Source: Phytohabitans maris
GTDB taxonomy: Bacteria; Actinomycetota; Actinomycetes; Mycobacteriales; Micromonosporaceae
DNA length: 64,000 nt
Reading direction: 5' to 3'
Assembly (NCBI RefSeq): GCF_031085175.1
Contig: NZ_JAVHUY010000005.1
Span: 186,001 to 250,000, forward strand
A program made the position numbers and the translations under genes. The notes beneath the pieces are model-generated. The model had not been told where the DNA came from, did no database searches, and saw only the letters and a program-made list of their open reading frames with translations. Positions 1 through 8,301 of the stretch are shown here, one piece after another; positions within the stretch are counted from its first letter, which is position 1, and each line of letters begins with the position of its first letter.

Positions 1-1
1 C

Positions 2-475
2 GCCCTGGGCGGTGGCTTCCTCGACGCCGGCTGGGAGGACGTGAGCACGGCGCTGCACGTCTCCACGTACTCCTATAAAGCCCTCGCGATGGCCGCGCTG
101 CCGCTGATGGGCCGGGGTGGCTCGGTGGTCGGGCTGACCTTCGACGCGCAGTACGCCTGGCCGGTCTACGACTGGATGGGCGTGGCCAAGGCCGGCCTCG
201 AGTCCGCCTCCCGCTACCTCGCGCTGCACCTGGGCAAGCAGGGCATCCGCAGCAACCTCGTCTCGGCCGGCCCGCTGCGCACGATGGCGGCCAAGTCCAT
301 CCCGGGCTTCGAGCAGTTCGAGGACGAGTGGGTACGCAAGGCGCCGCTCGGCTGGGACCTCGGTGACCAGGACGCCGCGGCCAAGGCGGTCCTGATGCTG
401 CTCTCCGACTGGTTCCCCGCCACGACCGGCGAGATCGTGCACGTGGACGGCGGGTTCCACGCGGTCGGAGCGTGA
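2..475 (+). CDS. fabI: Enoyl-ACP reductase (NADH), 3' part only
   Basis: This is the C-terminal part of a FabI/InhA-type enoyl-[acyl-carrier-protein] reductase, which reduces the enoyl-ACP double bond in the last step of each fatty-acid elongation cycle. The frame is open from base 2, so the gene runs off the left edge. The visible 157 residues contain the short-chain dehydrogenase active-site region: [13 protein letters not shown] gives the catalytic Tyr and, six residues later, the Lys. After it come the substrate-loop [12 protein letters not shown] and the usual family end, [11 protein letters not shown]. The next gene, ferrochelatase, starts 5 bases after the stop. The inhA-ferrochelatase order is also known from mycobacteria, which supports the call and suggests one transcript. 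The 5' end, probably with fabG, lies outside. Confidence 0.93.
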   Translation, partial: ALGGGFLDAGWEDVSTALHVSTYSYKALAMAALPLMGRGGSVVGLTFDAQYAWPVYDWMGVAKAGLESASRYLALHLGKQGIRSNLVSAGPLRTMAAKSIPGFEQFEDEWVRKAPLGWDLGDQDAAAKAVLMLLSDWFPATTGEIVHVDGGFHAVGA

Positions 476-479
476 GTCC

Positions 480-1499
480 GTGAGCGAGGCGTATGACGCG
501 CTGCTGCTGGTCTCGTTCGGCGGGCCCGAGCATCCGGACGACGTGCTGCCCTTCCTGGCGAACGTCACGCGCGGCCGGGGCGTGCCCCCCGAGCGGCTGG
601 CCGAGGTGGCCGAGCACTACCAGCACTTCGGCGGGGTGTCGCCGATCAACCAGCAGTGCCGCGACCTGCTGCGGGAGGTAGAGAAGGGCACAGACCTCCC
701 GGTGTACTGGGGAAATCGCAACTGGCACCCGATGCTCGCCGACACCGTGGCGAAGATGCGCGACGACGGCGTCCAGCGCGCGCTCGCGTTCGTCACCAGC
801 GCGTACGGCGGTTACTCCTCGTGCCGCCAGTACCTGGAGGACATCGCCGCCGCCCGTGCCGCCGTGGGGCCGAGCGCGCCGGTGATCGACAAGCTGCGGC
901 ACTTCCACGACCACCCCGGCTTCGTCGAGCCGCACGCCGACGCGCTGCGGGCCGCGCGGGGCACCCTCCCGCCCGGCGGCAACGTCCGCGTGGTGTTCAC
1001 CGCTCATTCGGTACCCGTGTCGATGGCCGCGACCGCGGGCCCGGACGGCGGCCGTTACGAGGCGCAGCTCCACGAGACCGCGGCCCTGGTCTCCGCGGCC
1101 GGCGCGCCCGGCCTGCCCTGGGATCTGGTGTGGCAGAGCCGCAGCGGCCCACCGCACGTGCCGTGGCTCGAACCGGACGTCAACGACCATCTCGCCGCGC
1201 TCGCGGCGGACGGCGTCACCGGCGTGGTGGTGAGCCCGATCGGCTTCGTCTCCGACCACCTGGAGGTGATCTGGGACCTGGACAACGAGGCCGCCAGCAC
1301 CGCAAAGCGCCTGGGGTTGGACTACGCGCGGGCCGCCACGCCGGGCACCGACCCCCGTTTCGTGGCGATGGTGCACGATCTGGTGCGGGAGCGTGTCAAC
1401 GCACGGGAAAGTGCCCGGCGATCCCGGCTGGGTAGTCTTCCGGTTTGGGACACGTGTCCCGTGGGCTGCTGTCCGCCACCGCGCAGGGGGTCTGGATGA
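480..1499 (+). CDS. hemH: Ferrochelatase (probably coproporphyrin III ferrochelatase)
   Basis: Inserts iron into a porphyrin in haem synthesis; in actinobacteria the substrate is usually coproporphyrin III (CpfC). The 339-residue protein opens with [12 protein letters not shown] and has the conserved F-T-A-H-S-V-P segment with the catalytic His. [15 protein letters not shown] stretch holds the metal-site Glu. The extreme C-terminus is cysteine-rich (C-P-V-G-C-C), and another Cys lies in Y-S-S-C-R-Q. This agrees with the [2Fe-2S] cluster known for actinobacterial ferrochelatases. The GTG start sits 5 bases after the upstream stop, and the gene overlaps the next by 4 bases (ATGA), so it is probably translated with both neighbours. 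Confidence 0.95.
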   Translation: MSEAYDALLLVSFGGPEHPDDVLPFLANVTRGRGVPPERLAEVAEHYQHFGGVSPINQQCRDLLREVEKGTDLPVYWGNRNWHPMLADTVAKMRDDGVQRALAFVTSAYGGYSSCRQYLEDIAAARAAVGPSAPVIDKLRHFHDHPGFVEPHADALRAARGTLPPGGNVRVVFTAHSVPVSMAATAGPDGGRYEAQLHETAALVSAAGAPGLPWDLVWQSRSGPPHVPWLEPDVNDHLAALAADGVTGVVVSPIGFVSDHLEVIWDLDNEAASTAKRLGLDYARAATPGTDPRFVAMVHDLVRERVNARESARRSRLGSLPVWDTCPVGCCPPPRRGSG

Positions 1500-2278
1500 T
1501 CACCGATCGAAAGCCGATCGAGTCGTGGCTGACCGACATGGACGGGGTACTGGTCCACGAGGGGCAGCCGATCCCCGGAGCGCCCGAGTTCATCAGCCGG
1601 CTGCGCGCGTCGGGCAAGCCGTTCCTGGTGCTGACCAACAACTCGATCTACACGCCGCGCGACCTGCGGGCGCGGCTGACCCGGATGGGCTTCGAGGTGC
1701 CCGAGCAGTCCATCTGGACGGCCGCGCTGGCGACCGCGCAGTTCCTGGCCGACCAGCGGCCGGGCGGCACGGCGTACGCGATCGGCGAGGCGGGACTCAC
1801 CACCGCGCTGCACGCCGTCGGGTACGTGCTGAGCGACTTCGCGCCCGACTACGTGGTGCTCGGCGAGACCCGCACGTACAGCTTCGAGGCGATCACCAAG
1901 GCGGTTCGGCTGATCAACGACGGCGCCCGCTTCATCTGCACCAACCCCGACCCGACCGGCCCGTCGGTCGAGGGCGCCCTGCCCGCGGCCGGCTCGGTGG
2001 CCGCGATGATCTCGAAGGCGACCGGCGTCGAGCCGTACTTCGTCGGCAAGCCCAACCCGATGATGATGCGCTCCGCCCTCAACACCATCAACGCCCACTC
2101 CGAGACCACCGCGATGATCGGCGACCGCATGGACACCGACATCCTGTGCGGCCTGGAGGCGGGGCTGGAGACGATCCTGGTGATGAGTGGGATCAGCACC
2201 CGCGCCGAGACCGAGCGCTACCCGTACCGCCCGTCCCGCATCGTCGAGTCCATCGCCGACCTCATCGACGAGATCTGA
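1496..2278 (+). CDS. HAD-superfamily hydrolase, NagD-like (IIA)
   Basis: A 260-residue HAD-IIA phosphatase of the NagD type, which hydrolyses small phosphate esters; the physiological substrate cannot be read from sequence. Motif I is D-M-D-G-V-L with the nucleophile Asp and the second Asp. Motif II is V-L-T-N-N-S, the Lys motif is G-K-P-N-P-M-M-M, and motif IV is M-I-G-D-R-M-D-T-D. An in-frame GTG lies 51 bases upstream. I chose the ATG at 1496 because it overlaps the ferrochelatase stop as ATGA, has an AGGGGG ribosome site about 5 bases before it, and gives the usual family N-terminus. It is probably the last gene of a fabI-hemH-HAD transcript. Confidence 0.93.
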   Translation: MITDRKPIESWLTDMDGVLVHEGQPIPGAPEFISRLRASGKPFLVLTNNSIYTPRDLRARLTRMGFEVPEQSIWTAALATAQFLADQRPGGTAYAIGEAGLTTALHAVGYVLSDFAPDYVVLGETRTYSFEAITKAVRLINDGARFICTNPDPTGPSVEGALPAAGSVAAMISKATGVEPYFVGKPNPMMMRSALNTINAHSETTAMIGDRMDTDILCGLEAGLETILVMSGISTRAETERYPYRPSRIVESIADLIDEI

Positions 2279-2280
2279 CA

Positions 2281-2371
2281 CCGGCGCGTGCTTGACCGGT
2301 CGTGCGTGCTCGACGGTCGTGCTTGCTGACGGCGGTGCTTGCTCGACGGTCGTGCTTGCTTGACGCCGGCG
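2281..2371. repeat. Degenerate tandem repeat, about 17-nt unit, five copies
   Basis: Just after the HAD gene the sequence repeats the unit GTGCTTGCTCGACGGTC about five times with substitutions and small length changes. The array is bounded on both sides by CCGGCG. No start codon with a ribosome site was seen here. It looks like a short intergenic minisatellite, perhaps made by polymerase slippage. A role in termination is possible but not evident. Confidence 0.6.
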
Positions 2372-2480
2372 CGGGCGGGTGGCTAGCCTCGAAGGTGCCA
2401 AGTGCAGTAGCGCTTAGGAAGTGGACCCGGCAGCTCTCCGGACGGTGGGTGGGCCGGGTTCCGCGCATTCCGGGGCCACA

Positions 2481-2735
2481 TCACACTTTCTGCACGTCGG
2501 CGACGATCTCGCTGACCCGTGCCCGCCAATGGCCACCCTTAGCCCACGACCAGGCGATCGCGTCGGGAATCGCGAGGAGACTCTCCTCGTAGGCCCGCAT
2601 ATGCGCATATTGAAATGGCTGTTCGTCGCCTGCTGGGCGCAAATCAGGGATCTGTCCGTCCGGAGCGCGGCGTCCTCGGTCTCCAGTATCAGTCGCTCCA
2701 CGTCACGCCGCATCAGATCGACGATCAGCCGCTTT
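2481..2735 (-). pseudogene. Frameshifted 3' remnant of an actinobacterial hypothetical gene
   Basis: On the minus strand two frames together make one plausible protein end. The first reads K-R-L-I-V-D-L-M-R-R-D-V-E-R-L-I-L-E-T-E. About 30 codons in, the good frame shifts to one ending D-A-I-A-W-S-W-A-K-G-G-H-W-R-A-R-V with a TGA at 2481. The tail (D-A-x-A-W-x-x-x-x-G-G-x-W-x-x-R-V) resembles the C-terminus of a common actinobacterial hypothetical family with a degenerate nuclease-like look; this recognition is from memory. Neither frame has a convincing start, and the 5' part abuts the stop of the next gene. The simplest reading is a gene that lost its N-terminus and then frameshifted. A sequencing error would give only a short ORF, not a full gene. 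Confidence 0.5.
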
Positions 2736-3525
2736 ACGGGGAGAGAGGGGCGTTGCAGGCGGCGACCAGGGCGCGGCGGCAGGCTGTCGTGAGTGGACGG
2801 AGGGCGGCGTCGCGCTCCTGCGCCTCGTATCCGTTGACCGCGCCGCCGGGTGCGGCGTGCTCGGCCAGCGCCAGCACGCGATCCAGCACGCTGGCCCGGG
2901 CGAAGAGGCGGCGGGCTCGCGGGTCGAAGCCGGGTGGGAGGTCGATGCCCGCGTCCGGGCGGCGCAGCGCGGCCAGCGCGCCGGCCAGCTCGGGGCGCCA
3001 CTGGGCCACGTCGAGCCGGGTGAGGCGGGCGGTGGCCTCGGCGAGCGCGGCGGAAAGGTCGGACTCGGCCTCGGCGGTGCCCGGCTCGCCACCGGCGGCG
3101 GTGGACGACGGCGCGGGCAGCGGGTAGACCCGCCACAGCACCGTCTCGAACGTCATGCCGGAGCCGGACGTGTGGCTGCGCACCTCGGGGATGACGCCCA
3201 GGTCGCCGGCGACCACCGCCTCGCCCGCGACGAGCGCCGCCCCCGCGAACGGTCCGGGGCCGGGCAGCCCGCGCGGGTCGCCGGGGGCCGGCAGCACCAG
3301 CCGGATCTCGTCGGGGCGCAGCTTGGAGAGCGTGGGCAGCGCGTCGCGCAAGGGCACGTCGGTCCAGGTGCCGGGCGCGTCCGCGACCAGGTGCTCCTCG
3401 TCACCGGCGATCTCGTCGGCGACCTCGTCATACGGCACCAGCCCGGCGCGCCACGCACGGACCCAGGCCACGAACCGGCTGGACCGGCGCGCCGCGAGGG
3501 TCGCCGCGCCTGCTGCGGGAGACAT
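2734..3525 (-). CDS. Hypothetical protein
   Basis: A 263-residue soluble protein that I do not recognise. It starts M-S-P-A-A-G-A-A-T and has an Arg-rich, Trp-containing amphipathic region (residues 15-35), acidic segments and a stretch rich in Ala, Leu and Arg from about 150 to 230. There is no signal peptide, membrane span or catalytic motif. An open frame extends upstream to 3663, but the ATG at 3525 is where the composition becomes protein-like. It is divergent from the DUF3097 gene across a 161-base gap that must contain both promoters. Confidence 0.7.
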   Translation of the reverse strand: MSPAAGAATLAARRSSRFVAWVRAWRAGLVPYDEVADEIAGDEEHLVADAPGTWTDVPLRDALPTLSKLRPDEIRLVLPAPGDPRGLPGPGPFAGAALVAGEAVVAGDLGVIPEVRSHTSGSGMTFETVLWRVYPLPAPSSTAAGGEPGTAEAESDLSAALAEATARLTRLDVAQWRPELAGALAALRRPDAGIDLPPGFDPRARRLFARASVLDRVLALAEHAAPGGAVNGYEAQERDAALRPLTTACRRALVAACNAPLSP

Positions 3526-3686
3526 GCGGCAAGAGTACGTGCTGGCCGCTGCCCTGTCTCGCGTGCGGCGCGTCTGCGTGGCACGCCGCACTCCCGGGTT
3601 TAGCGTCAGAGGACGTGAGCGAGCTTGCGAGTGAACCATCAAACTCAGCGAAAATGCGACCACGGCGGTGAGCGACGGGAGACCGT

Positions 3687-4493
3687 ATGTATGGGGAGGA
3701 CGTGCTCGCGGGGAACTGGCGGCGTCGTAAGACGGTGCCCGAGGTCGACGCGGAGGTCGACCTGGTCGTGGAGGACGCCGACTCGGGTTTCTGCGGCGCT
3801 GTCGTGGGATTCGAGTACGGCGCGGTGGTGCTGGAGGATCGGCACGGCAAGCGGCGCAACTTTCCGCTGGCGCCCGCCGCGTTCCTGCTCGACGGCGAGC
3901 CGGTGACGCTGCGCAGACCGGTCAAGAGCACCGCGCCGGCCGCCCGCCGCCGCACCGCGTCGGGTTCGATCGCGCTCGACGGGGTACGCGCGCAGGTGGC
4001 GAAGGCCAGCCGCATCTGGGTCGAGGGCATCCACGACGCCGCCATGGTGGAACGGATCTGGGGCGACGACCTGCGCATCGAGGGTGTGGTCGTGGAGCCG
4101 CTGGACGGGATCGACGAGCTGGCCGCGGCGGTACGCGACTTCGGCCCGTCCGAGCGGCGGCGCCTCGGCGTACTGGTCGACCACCTGGTGCCGGGCTCGA
4201 AGGAGAGCCGCATCGTGGCCGCGGTGACGTCGCCGTACGTGCTGGTGACCGGCCACCCCTACGTCGACATCTGGCAGGCGGTCAAGCCCCAGCGGCTCGG
4301 CATCGAGGCGTGGCCGGTGGTGCCGCCGGGCCGGCCGTGGAAGGAGGGCGTCTGCGCGGCCCTCGGCGTGGCCGACCCGGCCGACATGTGGCGGCTGATC
4401 CTGTCCAAGGTGGACAGCTTCCACGACGTGGAGACGCCACTCATCAACGCGATGGAACGCCTGATCGATTTCGTGACGGTGGAGTCGACCTGA
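3687..4493 (+). CDS. DUF3097 family protein
   Basis: A 268-residue cytosolic protein of the actinobacterial DUF3097 family; its function is unknown. Recognisable features are an N-terminal G-N-W-R-R-R-K-T-V-P-E-V segment, a beta-rich N-terminal third, then R-I-W-V-E-G-I-H-D-A-A-M-V-E-R-I-W-G-D-D-L. Later come V-L-V-D-H-L-V-P-G-S-K-E and the H-P-Y-V-D-I-W-Q-A-V-K-P segment. The E-G-x-H-D-A/D-H-L pattern is reminiscent of Toprim-type acidic motifs, but that is only a suggestion. Start at the ATG, 161 bases from the divergent hypothetical gene. It converges on the Rieske gene with a 17-base gap. Confidence 0.9.
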   Translation: MYGEDVLAGNWRRRKTVPEVDAEVDLVVEDADSGFCGAVVGFEYGAVVLEDRHGKRRNFPLAPAAFLLDGEPVTLRRPVKSTAPAARRRTASGSIALDGVRAQVAKASRIWVEGIHDAAMVERIWGDDLRIEGVVVEPLDGIDELAAAVRDFGPSERRRLGVLVDHLVPGSKESRIVAAVTSPYVLVTGHPYVDIWQAVKPQRLGIEAWPVVPPGRPWKEGVCAALGVADPADMWRLILSKVDSFHDVETPLINAMERLIDFVTVEST

Positions 4494-4510
4494 GACGTCA
4501 GCCCGAGACG

Positions 4511-4999
4511 TCAGCTCAAGACGATCGAGTCGCCTTCGACCGTGATCGGCTGGGCGGCGAGCGGGCTCGGGGCGGGGCCGCCGAGCACGGAGCCGTCGCT
4601 GGTGGAAAAGGCGCTGCCGTGGCAGGTGCAGATGATCTGGTCGCCCTGTACCTGGGAGACCAGGCAGCCCTGGTGGGTGCACTGCGCGTCGAACGCCTTG
4701 AAGTCGCCCGCCGCGGGCTGGGTGACCACCACCCGCTGCTCGGAGAAGATCGTGCCGCCGCCGACCGGGATGTCGGAGGTGCTGGCGAGCGCGTTCGCGG
4801 GTGCGGCCTCGCCGCTGGCCGAGGTGGAGGGCGCCGCGCCGGTCGAGGGCGCCGCGCTGCTCGCCGGCGGCGCCGAGGCCGCCGGCTCCTCGCCGCCACC
4901 GCAGGCGGCCAGCAGCCCGGCCGCGCCCACGCCGACCGCCCCGGCGGCGAGCACGTTGCGTCGGGCCATCGTCGTTGGTTGAGCGTTCACCTTCTTCAT
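4511..4999 (-). CDS. Rieske [2Fe-2S] lipoprotein with Tat signal
   Basis: A small exported electron-transfer protein of 162 residues. The N-terminus has a twin-arginine motif (M-A-R-R-N-V-L), a short hydrophobic run and a lipobox L-L-A-A-C with Cys33, so it should be a membrane-anchored lipoprotein. A Ser/Ala/Pro linker (about residues 36-70) leads into a compact Rieske fold. That fold has the two cluster boxes C-T-H-Q-G-C and C-T-C-H-G-S-A-F, and a G-P-A-P-S-P-L loop after them. It is a stand-alone Rieske ferredoxin, not a bc1 subunit; the partner is unknown. Start taken at M-K-K-V-N; a longer reading adds 29 residues without signal-peptide character. Confidence 0.9.
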   Translation of the reverse strand: MKKVNAQPTTMARRNVLAAGAVGVGAAGLLAACGGGEEPAASAPPASSAAPSTGAAPSTSASGEAAPANALASTSDIPVGGGTIFSEQRVVVTQPAAGDFKAFDAQCTHQGCLVSQVQGDQIICTCHGSAFSTSDGSVLGGPAPSPLAAQPITVEGDSIVLS

Positions 5000-5114
5000 G
5001 GGCGCCAGCATGTCCGGCATGCCTGGACGAGTCCTGTGCCGCGCCTGTGGATCCGCTGAAACCGCCGGGTGCGGCGACGGAGGCACTACGGCCGTCCGGG
5101 AGCCAAGTCTGCGT

Positions 5115-5171
5115 CCAGCGGTACTCCAGATACCTTATGGCGGTCCCATAAGGTATCTGGAGTACCGCTGG
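5115..5171. terminator. Perfect 26-bp inverted repeat with 5-base loop
   Basis: The arms 5115-5140 and 5146-5171 are exact reverse complements, separated by CGGTC. Each arm includes GGTACTCCAGATACC. The hairpin lies 14 bases after the stop of the minus-strand beta-lactamase-like gene and more than 100 bases before the Rieske start, so it is placed to terminate the former. There is no T tract on either strand. The arms are only about half G+C, well below the surrounding DNA, so an inserted palindromic element is an alternative. Confidence 0.65.
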
Positions 5172-5185
5172 TGCTCATCCCGGCC

Positions 5186-6487
5186 TCAGCCGAGCTGGCC
5201 CGCGTCCCGGGTGAAGACGAACGTCGCGATGTCCAGGGCGGCCACCCCACCCGCGGCGTCCCGGCGTACCACGAGCGTCTCACCGTCGTTGGCGCCCGAA
5301 TGGCACCGCCAGCGGTCGGTGCCGTCCATCGTGAACCGCCACGGCTCCCGCCCGGCCCGGGTCAGCACCAGCTCGCCCCCCTCCCAGGCGGCGTCGTGCG
5401 CCAGCCCCATCCACCACCATCGCCCGCACAGCTCGGCGACCTCGGGCGGGGGCGGCGGGGCCGGGCGCCAGGGCGCGGGTGGCACCGGCTCCCGGTCGAG
5501 CACCTCCAGCAGCGCGGAGAAGCCGACCTGCCCGATCGGGAAGCCGTACGCGTTGGCGTACGCGACGACACCGGTGCGGGACGGGCGGTGGACGGCGATC
5601 ACGGCGACGTACCCGGGCATGGAGCCCCCGTGGCCGACCAGGACGCGCTCCCCGCGGCGATAGAGCTCCAGCCCCAGGCCGTGGCCGCCGCTCCAGGTCT
5701 CCGGGTCGCTGATGGCGACCGGCACGCACATCTCGGCGAGGGTCTGCGGCGCGAGCACCTCGGGGACCGGCTCGGCCAGGAACGCCGCCCACCGGGCCAG
5801 GTCGCCCACCGTCGACCAGAGCTGCCCGGCCGGTGCCATCGCGCCGGTGTCGGTACGCGGCTCCTCGTGGAGCGTGCCGTGCAGCGGGTGTACGACGTAG
5901 CCGGGGGCGAACGGCTCGTGCGGGTGGTACGTGGTGCGCAGCATCGACAGCGGCGCCAGGATCCGCTCGGTCACCTGCTCGATCCACGGCTTGCCGGTGA
6001 TCCGCTCGACGACGGCGCCGAGGAGCCCGTACGCGAGGTTGGAGTAGTGGTATGTCCGGTGTGGAGGGTGGGCCACCTTCTCCGGCGTGAGGCCGGCCAG
6101 CAGCGTCTCCACGTCGCTGCCCTCGGTCCGTTCCCACCAGCCGGCGCTGTCCGGCTCGCGCTGGAGGCCGGAGGCGTGCCCGAGGAGCTGGCGGAGCGTC
6201 ACGCTCCCGACCGGGGTGCCGGGCAGGTGGCGGTAGAGCAGGTCGTCGAGGGCCAGCCGCCCCTCGTCGCGCAGCCCCATCACCAGCGTCGCGGTCAGGG
6301 TCTTGGAGATCGACCCGATCCGGTACTGGGTGTCCGGGGCCGGCGCCGGGTGGTCGCCCGCTCCGGTCACGTACGCCAGCCCGCCGTCCCGCACGACGCC
6401 CAGCACGACCGAGGGCGCCCGGCCGGCGGCCTGGATCTCGGCGGCCAGCACGTCGAGGCGGCGGGTTGTTTCCGGTAGCAGCGACAC
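5186..6487 (-). CDS. Serine hydrolase, beta-lactamase/DD-peptidase (class C-like) family
   Basis: A 433-residue protein of the beta-lactamase-related serine hydrolase family (esterase, D-aminopeptidase or DD-peptidase activities are known in it). The nucleophile motif S-x-x-K is S59-I-S-K62, the Tyr motif is Y148-S-N150, and the third motif is G-H-G-G-S-M-P-G-Y. The last 100 residues form a beta-rich accessory domain containing W-R-F-T-M-D-G-T. No signal peptide is seen, so it is probably cytoplasmic. The GTG start at 6487 has GGAGG 8 bases upstream, and the reading agrees with the family N-terminus (L-P-E-T-T-R-R-L). It is divergent from nfeD across about 100 bases. Confidence 0.88.
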   Translation of the reverse strand: MSLLPETTRRLDVLAAEIQAAGRAPSVVLGVVRDGGLAYVTGAGDHPAPAPDTQYRIGSISKTLTATLVMGLRDEGRLALDDLLYRHLPGTPVGSVTLRQLLGHASGLQREPDSAGWWERTEGSDVETLLAGLTPEKVAHPPHRTYHYSNLAYGLLGAVVERITGKPWIEQVTERILAPLSMLRTTYHPHEPFAPGYVVHPLHGTLHEEPRTDTGAMAPAGQLWSTVGDLARWAAFLAEPVPEVLAPQTLAEMCVPVAISDPETWSGGHGLGLELYRRGERVLVGHGGSMPGYVAVIAVHRPSRTGVVAYANAYGFPIGQVGFSALLEVLDREPVPPAPWRPAPPPPPEVAELCGRWWWMGLAHDAAWEGGELVLTRAGREPWRFTMDGTDRWRCHSGANDGETLVVRRDAAGGVAALDIATFVFTRDAGQLG

Positions 6488-6584
6488 GTCTCGTACCTCC
6501 CTGATGGTGGTCAACGGTCCCGGGCGGCACGACGTTACCGTTGCGCGACTCGCCGCACGTGCGCTGACGTGCCACGATCGAGGG

Positions 6585-7022
6585 GTGGATGCCGTTCTCT
6601 GGATCGTTCTGGGCGTGTTGCTCGCGGTCGCCGAGATGTTTACGTTCACGTTCGTTTTGATGATGCTCTCGGCCGGCGCCTTCGCCGCCGCGATCGCCGC
6701 CGGTCTCGGCGCGGACGTGCCGGTGCAGGCCGCGGTCTTCGCGATCGTCTCCGCGCTCTCGCTGGTCGCCGTGCGGCCCGTGATCCGGCGGCATCGGCAG
6801 GCCCGGCTGGAGAGCGACGAGACGCCGATGGGTGTGGAGGCCATCTCCGGCTCCACCGGTCTGGTCCTGGAGCAGGTCGACACGGACCACGGGCTGGTAA
6901 AGATCGACGGGGAGCTGTGGACCGCCCGGTCGTACGACGCCACGCAGGTTCTGGAGCCTGGCGAGCGGGTGCGGGTCATCGAGGTCAAGGGCGCCACCGC
7001 CATGGTCTGGCGGGATTTCTGA
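6585..7022 (+). CDS. NfeD family membrane protein
   Basis: A 145-residue short NfeD-type protein. The N-terminal half is membrane-embedded, with helices of about residues 4-24, 26-45 and 47-65. The C-terminal half is a small OB-fold domain: G-S-T-G-L-V-L, W-T-A-R-S, G-E-R-V-R-V-I-E-V-K-G-A-T-A-M-V. NfeD proteins work with SPFH proteins, and the gene directly upstream of one here fits that. The GTG start gives the normal short N-terminus; the ribosome site is poor, so leaderless translation is possible. Confidence 0.9.
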   Translation: MDAVLWIVLGVLLAVAEMFTFTFVLMMLSAGAFAAAIAAGLGADVPVQAAVFAIVSALSLVAVRPVIRRHRQARLESDETPMGVEAISGSTGLVLEQVDTDHGLVKIDGELWTARSYDATQVLEPGERVRVIEVKGATAMVWRDF

Positions 7023-7057
7023 TCCGGTTGGTAGAGATGATCCGGGGGTTGGGATAA

Positions 7058-8161
7058 ATGGAAGCTGTCATCGCGATCGTCGTCGCTTTCGTCGCGCTGT
7101 TCGTGGCGATCACGCTCATCCGGGCGGTGCGGATCGTGCCGCAGCAGCGCAACTTCGTGGTCGAGCGCCTCGGCCGCTACCAGCGCACGCTGCGGCCGGG
7201 GCTCAACGTGCTGGTGCCGTTCATCGACTCGGTGCGCACCAAGGTCGACCTCCGCGAGCAGGTGGTGAGCTTCCCGCCCCAGCCGGTGATCACCTCCGAC
7301 AACCTCGTGGTCTCGATCGACACGGTGCTGTACTTCAAGGTCGTCGACCCGGTGCGGGCCACCTACGAGATCTCCAACTTCCTCCAGGCGATCGAGCAGC
7401 TCACGGTCACCACGCTGCGTAACGTGATCGGTTCGCTCGACCTGGAGAAGGCGCTCACCAGCCGCGAGGAGATCAACCGGCACCTCTCCGGGGTGCTCGA
7501 CGAGACCACCGGCCGCTGGGGCATCAAGGTGACCCGCGTCGAGATCAAGGCGATCGAGCCGCCGCCGAGCATCCGCGACTCGATGGAGAAGCAGATGCGC
7601 GCCGAGCGGGACCGCCGTGCCGCGATCCTCAACGCCGAGGGGCACAAGCAGGCGCAGATCCTCACCGCCGAGGGTGAGAAGCAGGCCGCGGTGCTGCGGG
7701 CCGACGGTGACCGGCAGGCCCGCATCCTGCAGGCCGAGGGTCAGGCGAAGGCGATCCGTACCGTCTTCGACGCGATCCACACCGCCAACCCGAGCCAGAA
7801 GGTGCTGGCCTACCAGTACCTACAGGCGCTGCCGCAGATCGCCAACGGCCAGGCCAACAAGGTGTGGATCGTGCCGGCCGAGCTCACCAAGGCGCTCGAA
7901 GGCCTCGGTGGCGCGCTGGGCGGCCTCGCCGGGATGGTGGGTGACGAGCCCCGGGCCGCGGTGGACTCCGGCGCCGTCGAGCGCGAGGCCGCGGCGGCCG
8001 CACAGGCCGCCGCCGACGCGGCGCAGGAGGTGCAGCAGTCGGTGCAGGAGGCGGAGCAGCAGGTCTCCGGCGACGGCCCGCGTGGGCTGCCGGCGCCCGA
8101 GCCGGCCTCCCCCTCCGACCTGCTCGGCTCCACCCCGTCGGCGGAACGCGAACGGGCCTGA
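7058..8161 (+). CDS. qmcA: SPFH/band 7 (stomatin-like, QmcA-type) membrane protein
   Basis: A 367-residue stomatin-like protein that should oligomerise on the membrane and organise membrane domains or regulate proteolysis. One N-terminal transmembrane helix (residues 3-22) is followed by the band 7 domain: V-P-Q-Q-R-N-F-V-V-E-R-L-G-R-Y, then F-P-P-Q-P-V-I-T-S-D-N. A long charged coiled coil starts near M-E-K-Q-M-R-A-E-R-D-R-R-A and has repeated A-E-G-x-K-Q-A. The tail after about residue 290 is rich in Ala, Glu and Gln and low in complexity. It follows nfeD after 35 bases, the classic NfeD-slipin pairing. Confidence 0.93.
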   Translation: MEAVIAIVVAFVALFVAITLIRAVRIVPQQRNFVVERLGRYQRTLRPGLNVLVPFIDSVRTKVDLREQVVSFPPQPVITSDNLVVSIDTVLYFKVVDPVRATYEISNFLQAIEQLTVTTLRNVIGSLDLEKALTSREEINRHLSGVLDETTGRWGIKVTRVEIKAIEPPPSIRDSMEKQMRAERDRRAAILNAEGHKQAQILTAEGEKQAAVLRADGDRQARILQAEGQAKAIRTVFDAIHTANPSQKVLAYQYLQALPQIANGQANKVWIVPAELTKALEGLGGALGGLAGMVGDEPRAAVDSGAVEREAAAAAQAAADAAQEVQQSVQEAEQQVSGDGPRGLPAPEPASPSDLLGSTPSAERERA

Positions 8162-8301
8162 CCCGGCGTGTCCGCTTGCGTTCGGCTGCCTGATTAGTCG
8201 GAAACATCCGCTTGGCGCCCCGGCGACTGCCATGATCTACACAGCATGGTTGGTTGCCGGGGCGCCGGCGCGTTCCGGCCGCGGGGGAAGGCGGTCTGGC
8301 C

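Noticed and set aside
5186-7780. Very long minus-strand open frame running across nfeD and the SPFH gene
   Set aside because: Only 5186-6487 has beta-lactamase-family motifs and a ribosome site. The rest is antisense to genes with clear families and has Arg/Asp/Leu-biased shadow composition.
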